Shown here: piece by piece, positions 38,714 to 47,425 of the stretch
How the letters are laid out: the number at the start of each line of letters is the position of its first letter
Numbering within the stretch: the stretch's first letter is position 1
NCBI RefSeq assembly: GCF_033842475.1
Contig: NZ_JAWXYB010000018.1
Coordinates: forward strand, 1,409,501-1,473,500
Source: Acidiphilium acidophilum
GTDB taxonomy: Bacteria > Pseudomonadota > Alphaproteobacteria > Acetobacterales > Acetobacteraceae
Direction: 5' to 3'
DNA length: 64,000 bases
Position numbers and translations under genes: made by a program
The notes under the pieces: model-generated
Told to the model about the DNA's origin: nothing
The model's input: the letters and a program-made list of their open reading frames with translations, nothing else
Database searches by the model: none

Positions 38714-39337
38714 ATGAAACGGGTCATCGCCGCATCCCTCGCGGTCCTCGCCGCAACCGCCCCCGCCTTTGCTGACGGAACGGTTGCCGGCTGGGGCCGT
38801 GCCGCGATCCCGCCATCCCCCGTGGTCCGGGCGGTCACGCTCGATCCCCGGACCACGGCACTCCTCCTGCTCGATTTCGTCAGCCAGACCTGCAGCGCGT
38901 CCACCCGCCCGACCTGCCTCGCCACCATCCCCCATGTCGCCCGCCTGCTCGCCCGTGCCCGCGCCGCACACGCCACCATCATCTATTCCTACGTCCTGAG
39001 CGGGACGATGACAGATGTGAATCCGGCTCTCAGGCCGCTGCCCGGCGAAGCGGCGGTGCAATCCGGCCCCGACAAATTCCTCCATACCGATCTCGCTGCC
39101 CTGCTTCGCAAGGACGGGATCAAGACCGTGATCATCACCGGCACCGCCGCGGAAGGAGCCGTGCTCGCCACCGCGAGCGAAGCGGCCTATCGCGGCTACC
39201 GCGTCGTCCTGCCGTATGACGGCATGTCATCCCGCCATGAATATGCCCAACAGTATGTCGCCTGGGACCTGCTCAACGCCCCGGCGGTCGGCCCCCACAC
39301 CACGCTGACACGGCTGGACCTGATCAGCTTTCGCTGA
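38714..39337 (+). CDS. Exported isochorismatase-fold protein lacking the catalytic cysteine
   Basis: 207 residues. Signal peptide at 1-20 (AATAPAFA). The isochorismatase fold keeps Asp54 (LLLDFV) and Lys121 (SGPDKFLH), but the nucleophile position reads TAAEGAVLATAS with Ala149 where the family has Cys. Starting nine bases after the Mo hydroxylase catalytic subunit, it is probably in that operon. It may be inactive, structural, or use another mechanism. The substitution is plain in the codons (GGA GCC GTG). Confidence 0.8.
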   Translation: MKRVIAASLAVLAATAPAFADGTVAGWGRAAIPPSPVVRAVTLDPRTTALLLLDFVSQTCSASTRPTCLATIPHVARLLARARAAHATIIYSYVLSGTMTDVNPALRPLPGEAAVQSGPDKFLHTDLAALLRKDGIKTVIITGTAAEGAVLATASEAAYRGYRVVLPYDGMSSRHEYAQQYVAWDLLNAPAVGPHTTLTRLDLISFR

Positions 39338-39348
39338 CACGGAGCGCT

Positions 39349-40497
39349 TCAGCTTCCGGCCAACTCTCCGGCCAGCGGTCCCAGCGCGGCGGCGATCCCG
39401 AATGCCCCCGGCAACGCGCCGTGGGGAAACAGCGTGGTGACATGGCCGAGCTTGCGGCCCTCCCGCGCGGCGGTCTTGCCGTAATGATGCGGGATCAGCC
39501 TCGGTGCCGCGACGATCTCCGGCCACAGTGCGATATCGGCGGGTCCGACGAGATTTCTCATCACCGCGTCGGAATGACGGATCGCCTGTGGCAGCGCGAG
39601 TCCCGCAACCGCGCGTATATGCAGCTCGAACTGGCTGGCGGGGCATGCATCGATCGTCCAGTGCCCGGAATTATGCGGGCGCGGCGCAATCTCGTTGGCG
39701 AGCAGCCTCCCTGCGGCATCGACGAAAAACTCGACCGCCATCAGCCCGATCAGGCCGAGCCGGTCCGCCACGCGCAACGCCATCTCCTGCGCCTCGCGCC
39801 GCAATTCGGGATCGAACGGGGCAGGGGCCAACGTCAGGTCGAGGATATGGTCGCGGTGACGATTTTCCACGGTATCGAACGCCGTGCTCGCGCCATCGCC
39901 GCCGCGCGCGACGATCACCGAACATTCGCAGGCGAAATCGATGAATCCTTCGAGGATCAGCGGCTTGGGATTGAGCAGGGCAAAGGCCATCTCGGCCTCG
40001 CCCTCAGTGCGGATCAGCGCCTGGCCCTTGCCGTCGTAGCCGAGGCGGGTGGTTTTCAACACGGCAGGCAGGCCGATCGTCGCGATCGCATCGCGCAGCT
40101 CATCGGGCGTGGTCACAGCGGCCCACGCCGCGGTGCGGACGCCCGCCTGATTGAGAAACGATTTCTCGGCAATCCGGTCCTGGCTGAGCCGCAGGATATC
40201 CGGTCCCGGCCGCACCGGGCGGCGCTCCGCCAGCAGATCGAGCCCTTCCGCCGAGACGTTCTCGAATTCGAACGTAATGACATCGACCTGATCGGCAAAC
40301 CGCGCCAGAGCGGCATGATCGTCGTAATCGGCGAGGGTGGTGACACTCGCGACCTGCGAGGCCGGGGCATCCGGTTCGGGCGTGAACACGTGGCACCGGT
40401 AGCCGAGCCGTGCCGCCGCCATCGCCGACATCCGGCCCAGCTGGCCGCCGCCGACGATGCCGATCGTGGCGTTGGGCGCGAGCGGAAATCTCATCAT
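39349..40497 (-). CDS. purK: 5-(Carboxyamino)imidazole ribonucleotide synthase
   Basis: 382 residues, ATP-grasp enzyme. Converts aminoimidazole ribonucleotide and bicarbonate to N5-CAIR in purine synthesis. N-terminal GIVGGGQLGRM, central VLKTTRLGYDGKGQ with the ATP-binding Lys, and VEFFVDAAGRLLANEIAPRPHNSGHWTIDA. Follows purE with a one-base gap, making a purEK operon downstream of a DUF465 gene. Confidence 0.96.
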   Translation of the reverse strand: MMRFPLAPNATIGIVGGGQLGRMSAMAAARLGYRCHVFTPEPDAPASQVASVTTLADYDDHAALARFADQVDVITFEFENVSAEGLDLLAERRPVRPGPDILRLSQDRIAEKSFLNQAGVRTAAWAAVTTPDELRDAIATIGLPAVLKTTRLGYDGKGQALIRTEGEAEMAFALLNPKPLILEGFIDFACECSVIVARGGDGASTAFDTVENRHRDHILDLTLAPAPFDPELRREAQEMALRVADRLGLIGLMAVEFFVDAAGRLLANEIAPRPHNSGHWTIDACPASQFELHIRAVAGLALPQAIRHSDAVMRNLVGPADIALWPEIVAAPRLIPHHYGKTAAREGRKLGHVTTLFPHGALPGAFGIAAALGPLAGELAGS

Positions 40498-40498
40498 C

Positions 40499-40972
40499 TC
40501 AGTCTTCAGGGGTCAGCGGCACGGCATCGCTCTGCGCCGCCCGCCACCCATCCAGCCGTGCGGCCAGCGCCGGGTCGGACAAACCAAGTATCGCGGCCGC
40601 GAACAACCCGGCATTGATCGCCCCTGCCTTGCCGATCGCAAAAGTCGCCACCGGCACGCCGCCCGGCATCTGCACGATCGAGTGCAGGCTGTCGACGCCG
40701 CGCAACGCGTGCGATTCCACCGGCACGCCAAGAACGGGCAGGGAAGTGAGCGAGGCGACCATCCCCGGCAGATGTGCCGCCCCACCGGCCCCGGCGATGA
40801 TCACCCGCACGCCGCGCCCCCGCGCGGATTTGGCGTATTCAACCATGCGTTCCGGGGTGCGGTGCGCCGAGACCACGCGCTCTTCATGCGCAACGCCGAG
40901 TTCGGTCAGAATATCGGCGGCGAATTTCATGGTCGGCCAATCCGACCGACTGCCCATGATGATCCCGATCAT
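40499..40972 (-). CDS. purE: N5-CAIR mutase
   Basis: 157 residues. Rearranges N5-CAIR to [17 protein letters not shown] holds the class I PurE signature; SAHRTPERM and [14 protein letters not shown] follow. The conserved [24 protein letters not shown] block is present. Class I type, consistent with the adjacent purK. The upstream DUF465 gene stops seven bases before it. Confidence 0.96.
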   Translation of the reverse strand: MIGIIMGSRSDWPTMKFAADILTELGVAHEERVVSAHRTPERMVEYAKSARGRGVRVIIAGAGGAAHLPGMVASLTSLPVLGVPVESHALRGVDSLHSIVQMPGGVPVATFAIGKAGAINAGLFAAAILGLSDPALAARLDGWRAAQSDAVPLTPED

Positions 40973-40979
40973 GCGCCCC

Positions 40980-41183
40980 TCACGCGATGCTGTCGGGGAT
41001 CAACCGGCTTTCGAGCCGCAGGATCTGGTCGCGCAGCAGCAGCTTGCGTTTTTTCAGCCGTTGAACCTGCAACTGGTCGATCAGAGCCTGATCGCCGAGC
41101 CGGGCGATCACGGTGTCGAGGTCGCGATGCTCGCTGCGCAACCCGTGCAACTGGCGGAGCAGATTATCCTTGTCGGTCAGCAT
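40980..41183 (-). CDS. DUF465 (YdcH-family) small protein
   Basis: 67 residues, predicted mostly helical and coiled-coil: [22 protein letters not shown], then [18 protein letters not shown]. The HxxLDxxI pattern and the KKxKLxLKDxI motif are the DUF465 signature. Function unknown. The upstream codons of the frame are ignored because [12 protein letters not shown] (ATG 41183) gives the usual family length. Heads the purEK operon. Confidence 0.85.
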   Translation of the reverse strand: MLTDKDNLLRQLHGLRSEHRDLDTVIARLGDQALIDQLQVQRLKKRKLLLRDQILRLESRLIPDSIA

Positions 41184-41415
41184 GAACGGCTCCTTAGCAC
41201 ACGGTCGCGGCACCGTCCTACTCCCGATTCATCCGCAAAACCACGCACCGCATCGGTATCCATCGTGTTTCGGTGGCGTTGCATAAAAGTTTGATGACAA
41301 ACCCCGGGGCAGGGGACTAGTCTCGAAAACCGGTGCCTCACGGCAGCGTGAGACCCGGAACGACGAGACCAGTTCTTCGAACCAGTTGCTTTTTGCTCTT
41401 GGAAAGGAGTCGATG

Positions 41416-41586
41416 ATGAGTTTGCAAGCGAGGCTTGAGTCATTGAAACAACGTCACGCCGGCGTCGATGCCCGGATCACCGATGAGGACCGCCGCCCCC
41501 GTCCCGATGATGACAGCCTCTCGCGACTCAAACTCGAAAAACTCCGTCTGAAAGAGGAAATGGAGCGGATCCGAACTCGCCAGTGA
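41416..41586 (+). CDS. DUF465 (YdcH-family) small protein, second copy
   Basis: 56 residues, [28 protein letters not shown] followed by [21 protein letters not shown]. It has the same two-helix layout and the [15 protein letters not shown] end typical of DUF465. GGAG lies three bases before ATG 41413 and six before ATG 41416, so 41416 is preferred. It diverges from the other DUF465 gene with about 230 bases between them. Function unknown. Confidence 0.8.
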   Translation: MSLQARLESLKQRHAGVDARITDEDRRPRPDDDSLSRLKLEKLRLKEEMERIRTRQ

Positions 41587-41598
41587 TGTCTCCACCGG

Positions 41599-41622
41599 CC
41601 CGAGCCGCATCGTCGGCTCGGG
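41599..41622. terminator. Hairpin between convergent DUF465 and trcR genes
   Basis: 9-base perfect stem CCCGAGCCG / CGGCTCGGG with a six-base loop, twelve bases after the DUF465 stop. No T-tract. Probable bidirectional terminator. Confidence 0.65.
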
Positions 41623-41629
41623 TCGATCC

Positions 41630-42217
41630 TCAGGCGGCTTCGTCTTCGCTCATCATCGGCAGCGGTGCCGGAATCGGCTGACCTTCGCGCTCCGCCCGCG
41701 CATTCGCCGCATGGACCGCATCGTTCAGGTCCGACTGCTTGCACAAGCCCAGAATAACCGGATCGCGCGGCTTGATATTGGCCGAGTTCCAATGGCTGCG
41801 TTCCCGCACCTTCTGGATCGTCTCCTTGGTGGTGCCAAGCAGCTTCACGATCGCCGCATCCTGCACCAGAGGATAGTTGCGCAGCATGAACGCAATCGCA
41901 TCCGGCCGGTCGATCCGCTTGGCGACCGGGGTATATTTCGCGCCCTTGCTCCGCCGCGCCCCCGGATTGGCAGCCTCCAGCACTTTCAGCCGCGCCGCAG
42001 GATCTGCCTCGCACCGCTTGATCGCCTCCGCCGTGGTCTGCTTGTTGGCCACCGGATCATAGCCCACGATCCCCTGCGCGACCTCGCCATCCGCGATCGC
42101 CTGAATCTCCAGCGGATGCATGCCGCAGAAATCCGCGATCTGTTCGAAGGTCAGGGCCGTCTTTTCGATCAGCCACACGGCGGTGGCTTTCGGCATCAGC
42201 GGGAGCGTCATGATCAT
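41630..42217 (-). CDS. DUF1013 cell-cycle transcriptional regulator TrcR-like
   Basis: 195 residues. N-terminal [40 protein letters not shown] is helix-turn-helix-like and characteristic of DUF1013; a second similar segment around [34 protein letters not shown] is also typical. The family is restricted to alphaproteobacteria and is named TrcR for a proposed transcriptional role in the cell cycle. Length and motifs match. Monocistronic as far as can be seen. Confidence 0.8.
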   Translation of the reverse strand: MIMTLPLMPKATAVWLIEKTALTFEQIADFCGMHPLEIQAIADGEVAQGIVGYDPVANKQTTAEAIKRCEADPAARLKVLEAANPGARRSKGAKYTPVAKRIDRPDAIAFMLRNYPLVQDAAIVKLLGTTKETIQKVRERSHWNSANIKPRDPVILGLCKQSDLNDAVHAANARAEREGQPIPAPLPMMSEDEAA

Positions 42218-42406
42218 ACCTCAGAGAGAGCGGCAGGCGGCCAAGTTCGTGCCTCGGCGGTGCCGACATACATTAGCCATAGTGATATGGTGCAGACTGG
42301 CCGTGCCGGTCAAGCCGTGCCGGGCTGCGATCATCGCAGGTCGCCCCCTCGCATCGGGCGGGAACCCTCACTTGCGTTTGGCGTCGGGAAGGTAAACATT
42401 ACAGAA

Positions 42407-43393
42407 ATGATCGACCCGTTCGGACGCAGTATCACATATCTTCGCATCTCAGTCACCGACCGGTGCGATTTTCGTTGCGTCTACTGCATGGCGGAAGACA
42501 TGAGCTTCCTGCCCAAGCGCGATCTTCTATCGCTCGAGGAACTCGAACGTCTCGCCGGCGCCTTCATCCGCCTCGGCGTCCGCAAGCTGCGCCTGACCGG
42601 CGGCGAGCCTCTGGTCCGCCGTGGGGTCATGGCGCTGGTCAACCGCCTCGGGCTGCAGATCGGCCACGGGCTCGACGAACTCACCCTCACCACCAACGGC
42701 AGCCAGCTCGCGCGTTACGCCGATGAACTCGCCGCCGCCGGGGTGCGCCGGCTCAATGTCAGTATCGACACGCTGGACGAGGCGAAATTCGCATCGATCA
42801 CCCGCTGGGGCCGCCTGCCCCAGGTGATCGAGGGCGTCATGGCCGCGAAACAGGCCGGGTTGCGCATCAAGATCAACGCGGTCGCCCTGAAAGGCGTGAA
42901 CGAACACGAATTCGATACCATGCTCGCCTGGTGCGGCGACCACGGCTTCGACCTCTGCCTGATCGAGACCATGCCGCTCGGCGAGATCGAGGGCGACCGG
43001 ATGGACCAGTACCTGCCCCTGTCCGTGGTCCGCCAACGCCTCGCCGCCAACTGGACACTGACGCCGAGCACCTATGCCACCGGCGGCCCGGCGCGCTATT
43101 TCGACATCGCCGAAACCGGTACGCGGCTCGGCCTGATCACCCCGCTCACCCATAATTTCTGCGAAAGCTGCAACCGCGTCCGCCTGACCTGCACCGGCAC
43201 CCTCTATATGTGCCTCGGTCAGGACGACGCGGCCGATCTGCGCGGCGTCATGCGCGCGAGCGATAACGATCAGATCCTCGAAGACGCCATCAGGGCCGCG
43301 ATCGCGCGCAAGCCGAAAGGCCATGATTTCGTGATCGACCGCACCCGCAGCGGCCCCGCCGTCGCCCGCCACATGAGCGTGACCGGCGGCTGA
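42407..43393 (+). CDS. moaA: GTP 3',8-cyclase MoaA
   Basis: 328 residues. First enzyme of molybdenum cofactor synthesis, converting GTP to 3',8-cH2GTP. Radical-SAM cluster CDFRCVYC near residue 23, a C-terminal 4Fe-4S site in [19 protein letters not shown], and the conserved C-terminal GG (SVTGG). The frame is open upstream of ATG 42407, but [20 protein letters not shown] is the usual N-terminus. Its product is needed by the Mo hydroxylase encoded 4 kb upstream. No riboswitch fold recognised in the 189-base leader. Confidence 0.94.
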   Translation: MIDPFGRSITYLRISVTDRCDFRCVYCMAEDMSFLPKRDLLSLEELERLAGAFIRLGVRKLRLTGGEPLVRRGVMALVNRLGLQIGHGLDELTLTTNGSQLARYADELAAAGVRRLNVSIDTLDEAKFASITRWGRLPQVIEGVMAAKQAGLRIKINAVALKGVNEHEFDTMLAWCGDHGFDLCLIETMPLGEIEGDRMDQYLPLSVVRQRLAANWTLTPSTYATGGPARYFDIAETGTRLGLITPLTHNFCESCNRVRLTCTGTLYMCLGQDDAADLRGVMRASDNDQILEDAIRAAIARKPKGHDFVIDRTRSGPAVARHMSVTGG

Positions 43394-43415
43394 GCGCCGC
43401 ATCGCGCAGCCGTCT

Positions 43416-43451
43416 CCGGGACATGACCGCCGCCACGCGGTCACGTCCCGG
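43416..43451. terminator. Strong hairpin between convergent moaA and the next gene
   Basis: 15-base stem CCGGGACATGACCGC / GCGGTCACGTCCCGG with one mismatch and a six-base loop, 23 bases past the moaA stop and 25 bases from the opposing stop. Very GC-rich; no T-tract. Confidence 0.72.
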
Positions 43452-43475
43452 CACGTCTCAGGTCAAAACCCGCTC

Positions 43476-44198
43476 TCAGGCCGGCTGGAGCATATTCATC
43501 CGATCATACACATCCGCCGCCGCATCGGCGAACAGCGCCTGACAGGCCACGATCCCATCCCACAGCGCCCGGCTGGCCACCGCATCATCGTCGGAGGGGT
43601 GATAGGCCCGGGCCAGATCCTCGTCGATTTCGAGATGCGAAGGCCCGTCATGCACCTCGGTATGCGCCTCGCCCCAGGTCCACCGCCCCTCGGGGAACAA
43701 TGCCAGGAATCGCGGCGACTCGCATAGATACGCCGCCATTTCCTCGGCAATGTATTCCGTCCCCGCCAGCCAGCAGAAAAACGCCACCGGATCGCGCGTG
43801 GTCGCCTGCGCCACCAGCCGCTCGACGCCATCGACAAGCTGATATTCCGCGAGATCGACCCGGCGCGCCCGCGCCCCCTCCTGCCACAGCAACGCGTGGG
43901 AGCCCTCTTCCTCATGCATTTCCCGAACCGCCGCCCGCGCCATGTCGAAATACGCATGGGTCCGCTCGCGTCCGAACCGTTCCACCAGCGGCCGGATCGG
44001 CAAGCCCGCCACCTGGCGGTCGATCGCCTTCTCGAACGCATCCACGAACGGCCAGAACCCCGAAAGCAGTGCCGCGACCGCCGCGGTGTCTCCCTCCGCG
44101 CAGGCACGCAGCAGCGGCGCGCCGCGCACCTGGGCGCGCATGAACTCGCGCAACGCGCCCCGATCGAGAATCGTGTCTCCATAGAGTAATGCGTACAT
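43476..44198 (-). CDS. Possible haem-oxygenase-like (HDO) diiron protein
   Basis: 240 residues, predicted all-helical. Candidate metal ligands: Glu/His in VREMHEEEGSHALL, Glu in GTEYIAEEMAAYL, and the His/Asp set in AHTEVHDGPSHLEIDED. This arrangement resembles TenA/CADD-type haem-oxygenase-like diiron oxidases, but the spacing is not identical and I recognise no named family. AGGAGCG precedes ATG 44198. It converges with moaA. Oxidase of unknown substrate is the best guess; a TenA-like fold without metals is the alternative. Confidence 0.45.
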   Translation of the reverse strand: MYALLYGDTILDRGALREFMRAQVRGAPLLRACAEGDTAAVAALLSGFWPFVDAFEKAIDRQVAGLPIRPLVERFGRERTHAYFDMARAAVREMHEEEGSHALLWQEGARARRVDLAEYQLVDGVERLVAQATTRDPVAFFCWLAGTEYIAEEMAAYLCESPRFLALFPEGRWTWGEAHTEVHDGPSHLEIDEDLARAYHPSDDDAVASRALWDGIVACQALFADAAADVYDRMNMLQPA

Positions 44199-44431
44199 TT
44201 TTCGCTCCTGATGATTTTCACACTTGCCCATGCAAGTCTCACTGGCTTAAATGCGCGCGCGGCTGACTACAATTATTCTTTTGTATCTGGCCGACTGACG
44301 TTTGTTTTGATCAAATAAATAGATTTTTGGCCTTATTTTTATGAATTTCATTTTTTATTAACTATTGCGGCGCTGACATGCTACCGAAATCGCCCTGCGG
44401 CGCTCCGTATGATCCTGGAAGGAGCATTCAC
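44199..44431. promoter_or_regulatory. AT-rich divergent promoter region
   Basis: The space between the two divergent starts is AT-rich at about 44265-44360 (for example ATTTTATGAATTTCATTTTTT), in sharp contrast to neighbouring coding DNA. It must hold promoters for both genes. No specific operator was recognised. Confidence 0.4.
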
Positions 44432-46051
44432 TTGCCCGATACTTCGAACCTGCGATCCCCACGCGACGAATCCCGTTCAACTTTCCGTGACAACGCTTCC
44501 CTCGTTTCGCCAACTGAACCATACCGATTCCCGAATGTCATGAAAAACTTACACCCACCGCTTCGGGAGTCCGGTGCTTCCGATCGCTTCCGCGTGGCGC
44601 AGATCGACGCGGCGGTCCGGCTCGCACCGATCTCCGCGCTTGCGAGCGCAGCGACGGTTTTCGTCGTCGTCCTGTCCTTCTGGCCTTACGGCGACCACGC
44701 CTATCTGATCGCGTTGTTCCTCGCGATCCAGTCGGTCGTCCTCGCCATCCTGTTCGGATGCTCGCGCTGGGCCGGTTCTTCCTCGCGCTCACCCCGAACG
44801 GCCATGACAGCCGCGGTTGCCGGCGGCGGCGCGCTCGGCCTGCTCTGGGGCACCATGCCGATGGAACTCTTCGCCACCGGCGATTCCAGGGAACAACTCC
44901 TGATCACCGGCACAGTGACCGGCCTGATCTGCACCGGCGTGGTCGTCGCCCCCCTGGTGCGCGCGGCACTGGCCTTCATGCTCCCGATCATCGCCGGCTC
45001 GTTCATCGCCCTGGCTCAAACCGGTGATCGCTTCTTTCTCTTCATCGGCTCACTGCTCGCCTTCTACGCCCTGTTCGTGAGTTTCAGCGCCATCTACCTC
45101 TCCCGCCTGTTCCAGGAGCGCTTCACCGAACAACTCCGGGTCGAAGATCAGGCCGCCACAATCAGGCTGCTCCTGCGCGATTTCGAGCGCACCGCGAGCG
45201 ACTGGCTCTGGCGCACCGACAGTCTCGGCCGGCTGCGCGACGTTTCGGACCGCTTCGCCGATGCGCTCGACGCCTCATCGATGGATCTGGAGCGCGCCCC
45301 CTTCATCGACATTCTCAGGAATGCCCATGACGGCACCCTCGCCTCCGATCACGCCTCGCTGGACGAACTGCAAAGCTGCATGACCGCCTCCCGCCATTTC
45401 CGCGATTGCGTGGTCGAGGGCCGTGCCCATGGCGAGCGGCGCTGGTGGTCCTTCACCGGAGCTCCGGAATTCGATGCGCAGGGCAATTTCCTCGGCTATC
45501 GCGGCGTCGGCTCCGATGTCACGATCGCCCGTGAAAGTGCCGCGAAAATCGCCTACCTCGCCAGCCACGACATGCTGACCGGCCTGCCCAACCGCGCCAG
45601 TTTCGAGCAATCGATCGGTCACGCCTTCGAGGGCCTTGCGTCAAATGAGGAGCATTTCGCCCTGCTCTGCATCGATCTCGATGGCTTCAAGGCGGTCAAC
45701 GACACCTGGGGTCATCCGGCGGGCGATGCGCTGCTGCGCGCCGTGGCTGGACGGTTGCGTAGTTGCGTGCGCGAGCGCGATCGGATCGCCCGCATCGGCG
45801 GCGACGAATTCGCGGTCATCGACCGCTCGGGTGAACCCGGCAGCGCCACCGCCCTGGCCAGCCGGATCATCGAACATCTCAGCGCGCCCTACCAGATCGA
45901 CGCGATGGATTTCTCCATCAGCGCCAGCATCGGCGTCGCCTACGCGCCCCACCACGGCATCGATCTCGGATCCCTACTGAAAAACTGCGACATCGCCCTC
46001 TACGAGGCAAAACTCACCGGACGCCGCAACTACCGGGTCTGCACCGTATAG
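44432..46051 (+). CDS. Membrane-anchored PAS-GGDEF diguanylate cyclase
   Basis: About 539 residues. An N-terminal membrane region of several helices (from SALASAATVFVVVLSFWPY to LLAFYALFVSFSAIYL), a PAS-like domain (about 240-345), then a GGDEF domain (about 350-539). The latter keeps DMLTGLPNR, the RIGGDEFAV active site and no EAL domain, so it should make cyclic-di-GMP. Start choice: TTG 44432 has AAGGAG seven bases upstream; an in-frame ATG at 44378 and a later one at 44540 are alternatives. Confidence 0.83.
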   Translation: MPDTSNLRSPRDESRSTFRDNASLVSPTEPYRFPNVMKNLHPPLRESGASDRFRVAQIDAAVRLAPISALASAATVFVVVLSFWPYGDHAYLIALFLAIQSVVLAILFGCSRWAGSSSRSPRTAMTAAVAGGGALGLLWGTMPMELFATGDSREQLLITGTVTGLICTGVVVAPLVRAALAFMLPIIAGSFIALAQTGDRFFLFIGSLLAFYALFVSFSAIYLSRLFQERFTEQLRVEDQAATIRLLLRDFERTASDWLWRTDSLGRLRDVSDRFADALDASSMDLERAPFIDILRNAHDGTLASDHASLDELQSCMTASRHFRDCVVEGRAHGERRWWSFTGAPEFDAQGNFLGYRGVGSDVTIARESAAKIAYLASHDMLTGLPNRASFEQSIGHAFEGLASNEEHFALLCIDLDGFKAVNDTWGHPAGDALLRAVAGRLRSCVRERDRIARIGGDEFAVIDRSGEPGSATALASRIIEHLSAPYQIDAMDFSISASIGVAYAPHHGIDLGSLLKNCDIALYEAKLTGRRNYRVCTV

Positions 46052-46109
46052 CGTGCCCGCTGGCAGCGGCTGGCATCCTCCCGGCGTCGCGGTCGATCGG
46101 AAAACCCCG

Positions 46110-46982
46110 TCACGCCGCCTCCGCGTCCACCTTCCGCGCCCGCAACCGCCGGATCCGCCGCGCATCCGCATCGGTCACCAGAAACTCGATCCCCGAAGGA
46201 TGGCTCAAAACCTCACCCCGGATCGGCACCCGTCCCGCCATGGTGAACACGAGGCCCCCCACCGTGTCGATATCGGTCTCGCGCTCCTCCTCGGTCAGCA
46301 CGTCGCCGAACACCGCGACGAAATCCTCGATCGGCAGCCGCGCATTCAGATCGACGCTGCCATCCTCGCGCTCGATCAGCAGCGGCCCCTCGACCTCGTC
46401 ATGCTCGTCGTCGATATCCCCCACGATCGTCTCGACCAGATCCTCGATCGTCACCAACCCATCGACCCCGCCATATTCGTCGATCACCAGTGCCAGATGG
46501 GTCCGCCGCTGGCGCATCTGCAGCAGCAGATCGAGCACCGGAATCTGCGGCGCCACCATCAACGGCTTGCGCAGGATCGCCCGCAGCGAAAACGCGGGAG
46601 CCGGCCCGGTATAGCCCAGCACATCCTTGACATGGACCATCCCGAGCACGTCATCGAGATGCTCGCCATACACCGGCACCCGCGAATGTCCCTCGCGCCG
46701 CATCTGATCGATCGCCTGATCCAGCGTCACATCCGCCCGCATCGCAACAATGTCCGCGCGCGGGATCATCACGTCATCGGCGGTAAAGCCGCGCAACCGC
46801 AGCACATTCGCGATCAGCGCGCGCTCCTGCCGGTCGAGCCCGGTGCCCCCGCCATCCTCGGCATCGATCTCGGCATTGGCCTCCTCCATCAGATCGCCGA
46901 TCTGCTGGCGCAAATCCGGCCGCTCGCGGATTTTGTGCAGCAGCTTGGTGAACCACGACCCGCTCACGACTGATGCTTCCAC
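46110..46982 (-). CDS. corC: CBS-domain hemolysin-family protein (CorC/YbeX)
   Basis: 290 residues. Two CBS domains (about 70-200; VMIPRADIVAMRADV, DEYGGVDGLVTIEDLVE) and a CorC_HlyC C-terminal domain. No membrane segment, as in soluble CorC/YbeX rather than YfjD-like proteins. Linked to magnesium/cobalt efflux and ribosome function in E. coli. The start overlaps the ybeY stop by 19 bases. Last gene of the miaB-phoH-ybeY-corC operon. Confidence 0.9.
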   Translation of the reverse strand: MEASVVSGSWFTKLLHKIRERPDLRQQIGDLMEEANAEIDAEDGGGTGLDRQERALIANVLRLRGFTADDVMIPRADIVAMRADVTLDQAIDQMRREGHSRVPVYGEHLDDVLGMVHVKDVLGYTGPAPAFSLRAILRKPLMVAPQIPVLDLLLQMRQRRTHLALVIDEYGGVDGLVTIEDLVETIVGDIDDEHDEVEGPLLIEREDGSVDLNARLPIEDFVAVFGDVLTEEERETDIDTVGGLVFTMAGRVPIRGEVLSHPSGIEFLVTDADARRIRRLRARKVDAEAA

Positions 46983-47425
46983 GGGTTCGGCACCCGCATC
47001 CGCGCCAGCAACCTGGTTTCCAGCCGCTCCATCCGCCGCGCCTCGCCCGCCCCGTGATGATCCTCGCCCGCGAGATGCAGCGCGCCATGCATCACCAGAT
47101 GCGCCAGATGATGCGCCGGTCGCCGCCCCGCCGCCCGCGCCTCGCGCAACACCACGCCGAGCGCGAGAATAATCTCCGGCGGCGATTCATAGGTCAGCAC
47201 ATTGGTCGGCTTGTTCCGCCCCCGATCCCGCGCGTTGAGCCGCCGCACCGTCGCATCGTCGCTCAGCACCACGGTCGGCGCGCAACCCGCGAGCGCGAGC
47301 GCCCGGCCCACCACCCGTTCGGGTGCGGTCACATGGCGGCGCCATCCGGCATCGGCGATAATGATGTCCCCCCGCGCCGGAACCCCGGCGCAGGGGAATT
47401 TACTGTAAGGTTCGGAAGGCTCCAT
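46964..47425 (-). CDS. ybeY: Endoribonuclease YbeY
   Basis: 153 residues. Zinc motif HLVMHGALHLAGEDH gives three His ligands, and PTNVLTYE is the conserved substrate-side block. Matures 16S rRNA 3' ends and takes part in ribosome quality control. Starts at the last base of the phoH stop (TGATG) and overlaps corC at its other end. Confidence 0.95.
   Translation of the reverse strand: MEPSEPYSKFPCAGVPARGDIIIADAGWRRHVTAPERVVGRALALAGCAPTVVLSDDATVRRLNARDRGRNKPTNVLTYESPPEIILALGVVLREARAAGRRPAHHLAHLVMHGALHLAGEDHHGAGEARRMERLETRLLARMRVPNPWKHQS

Noticed and set aside
36791-39085. Minus-strand frame of 764 codons opposite the Mo enzyme
   Set aside because: Antisense to a well-recognised molybdenum hydroxylase subunit; no motif.
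42218-42406. Moco riboswitch in the moaA leader
   Set aside because: No convincing multi-stem fold could be traced by eye; left unclaimed.
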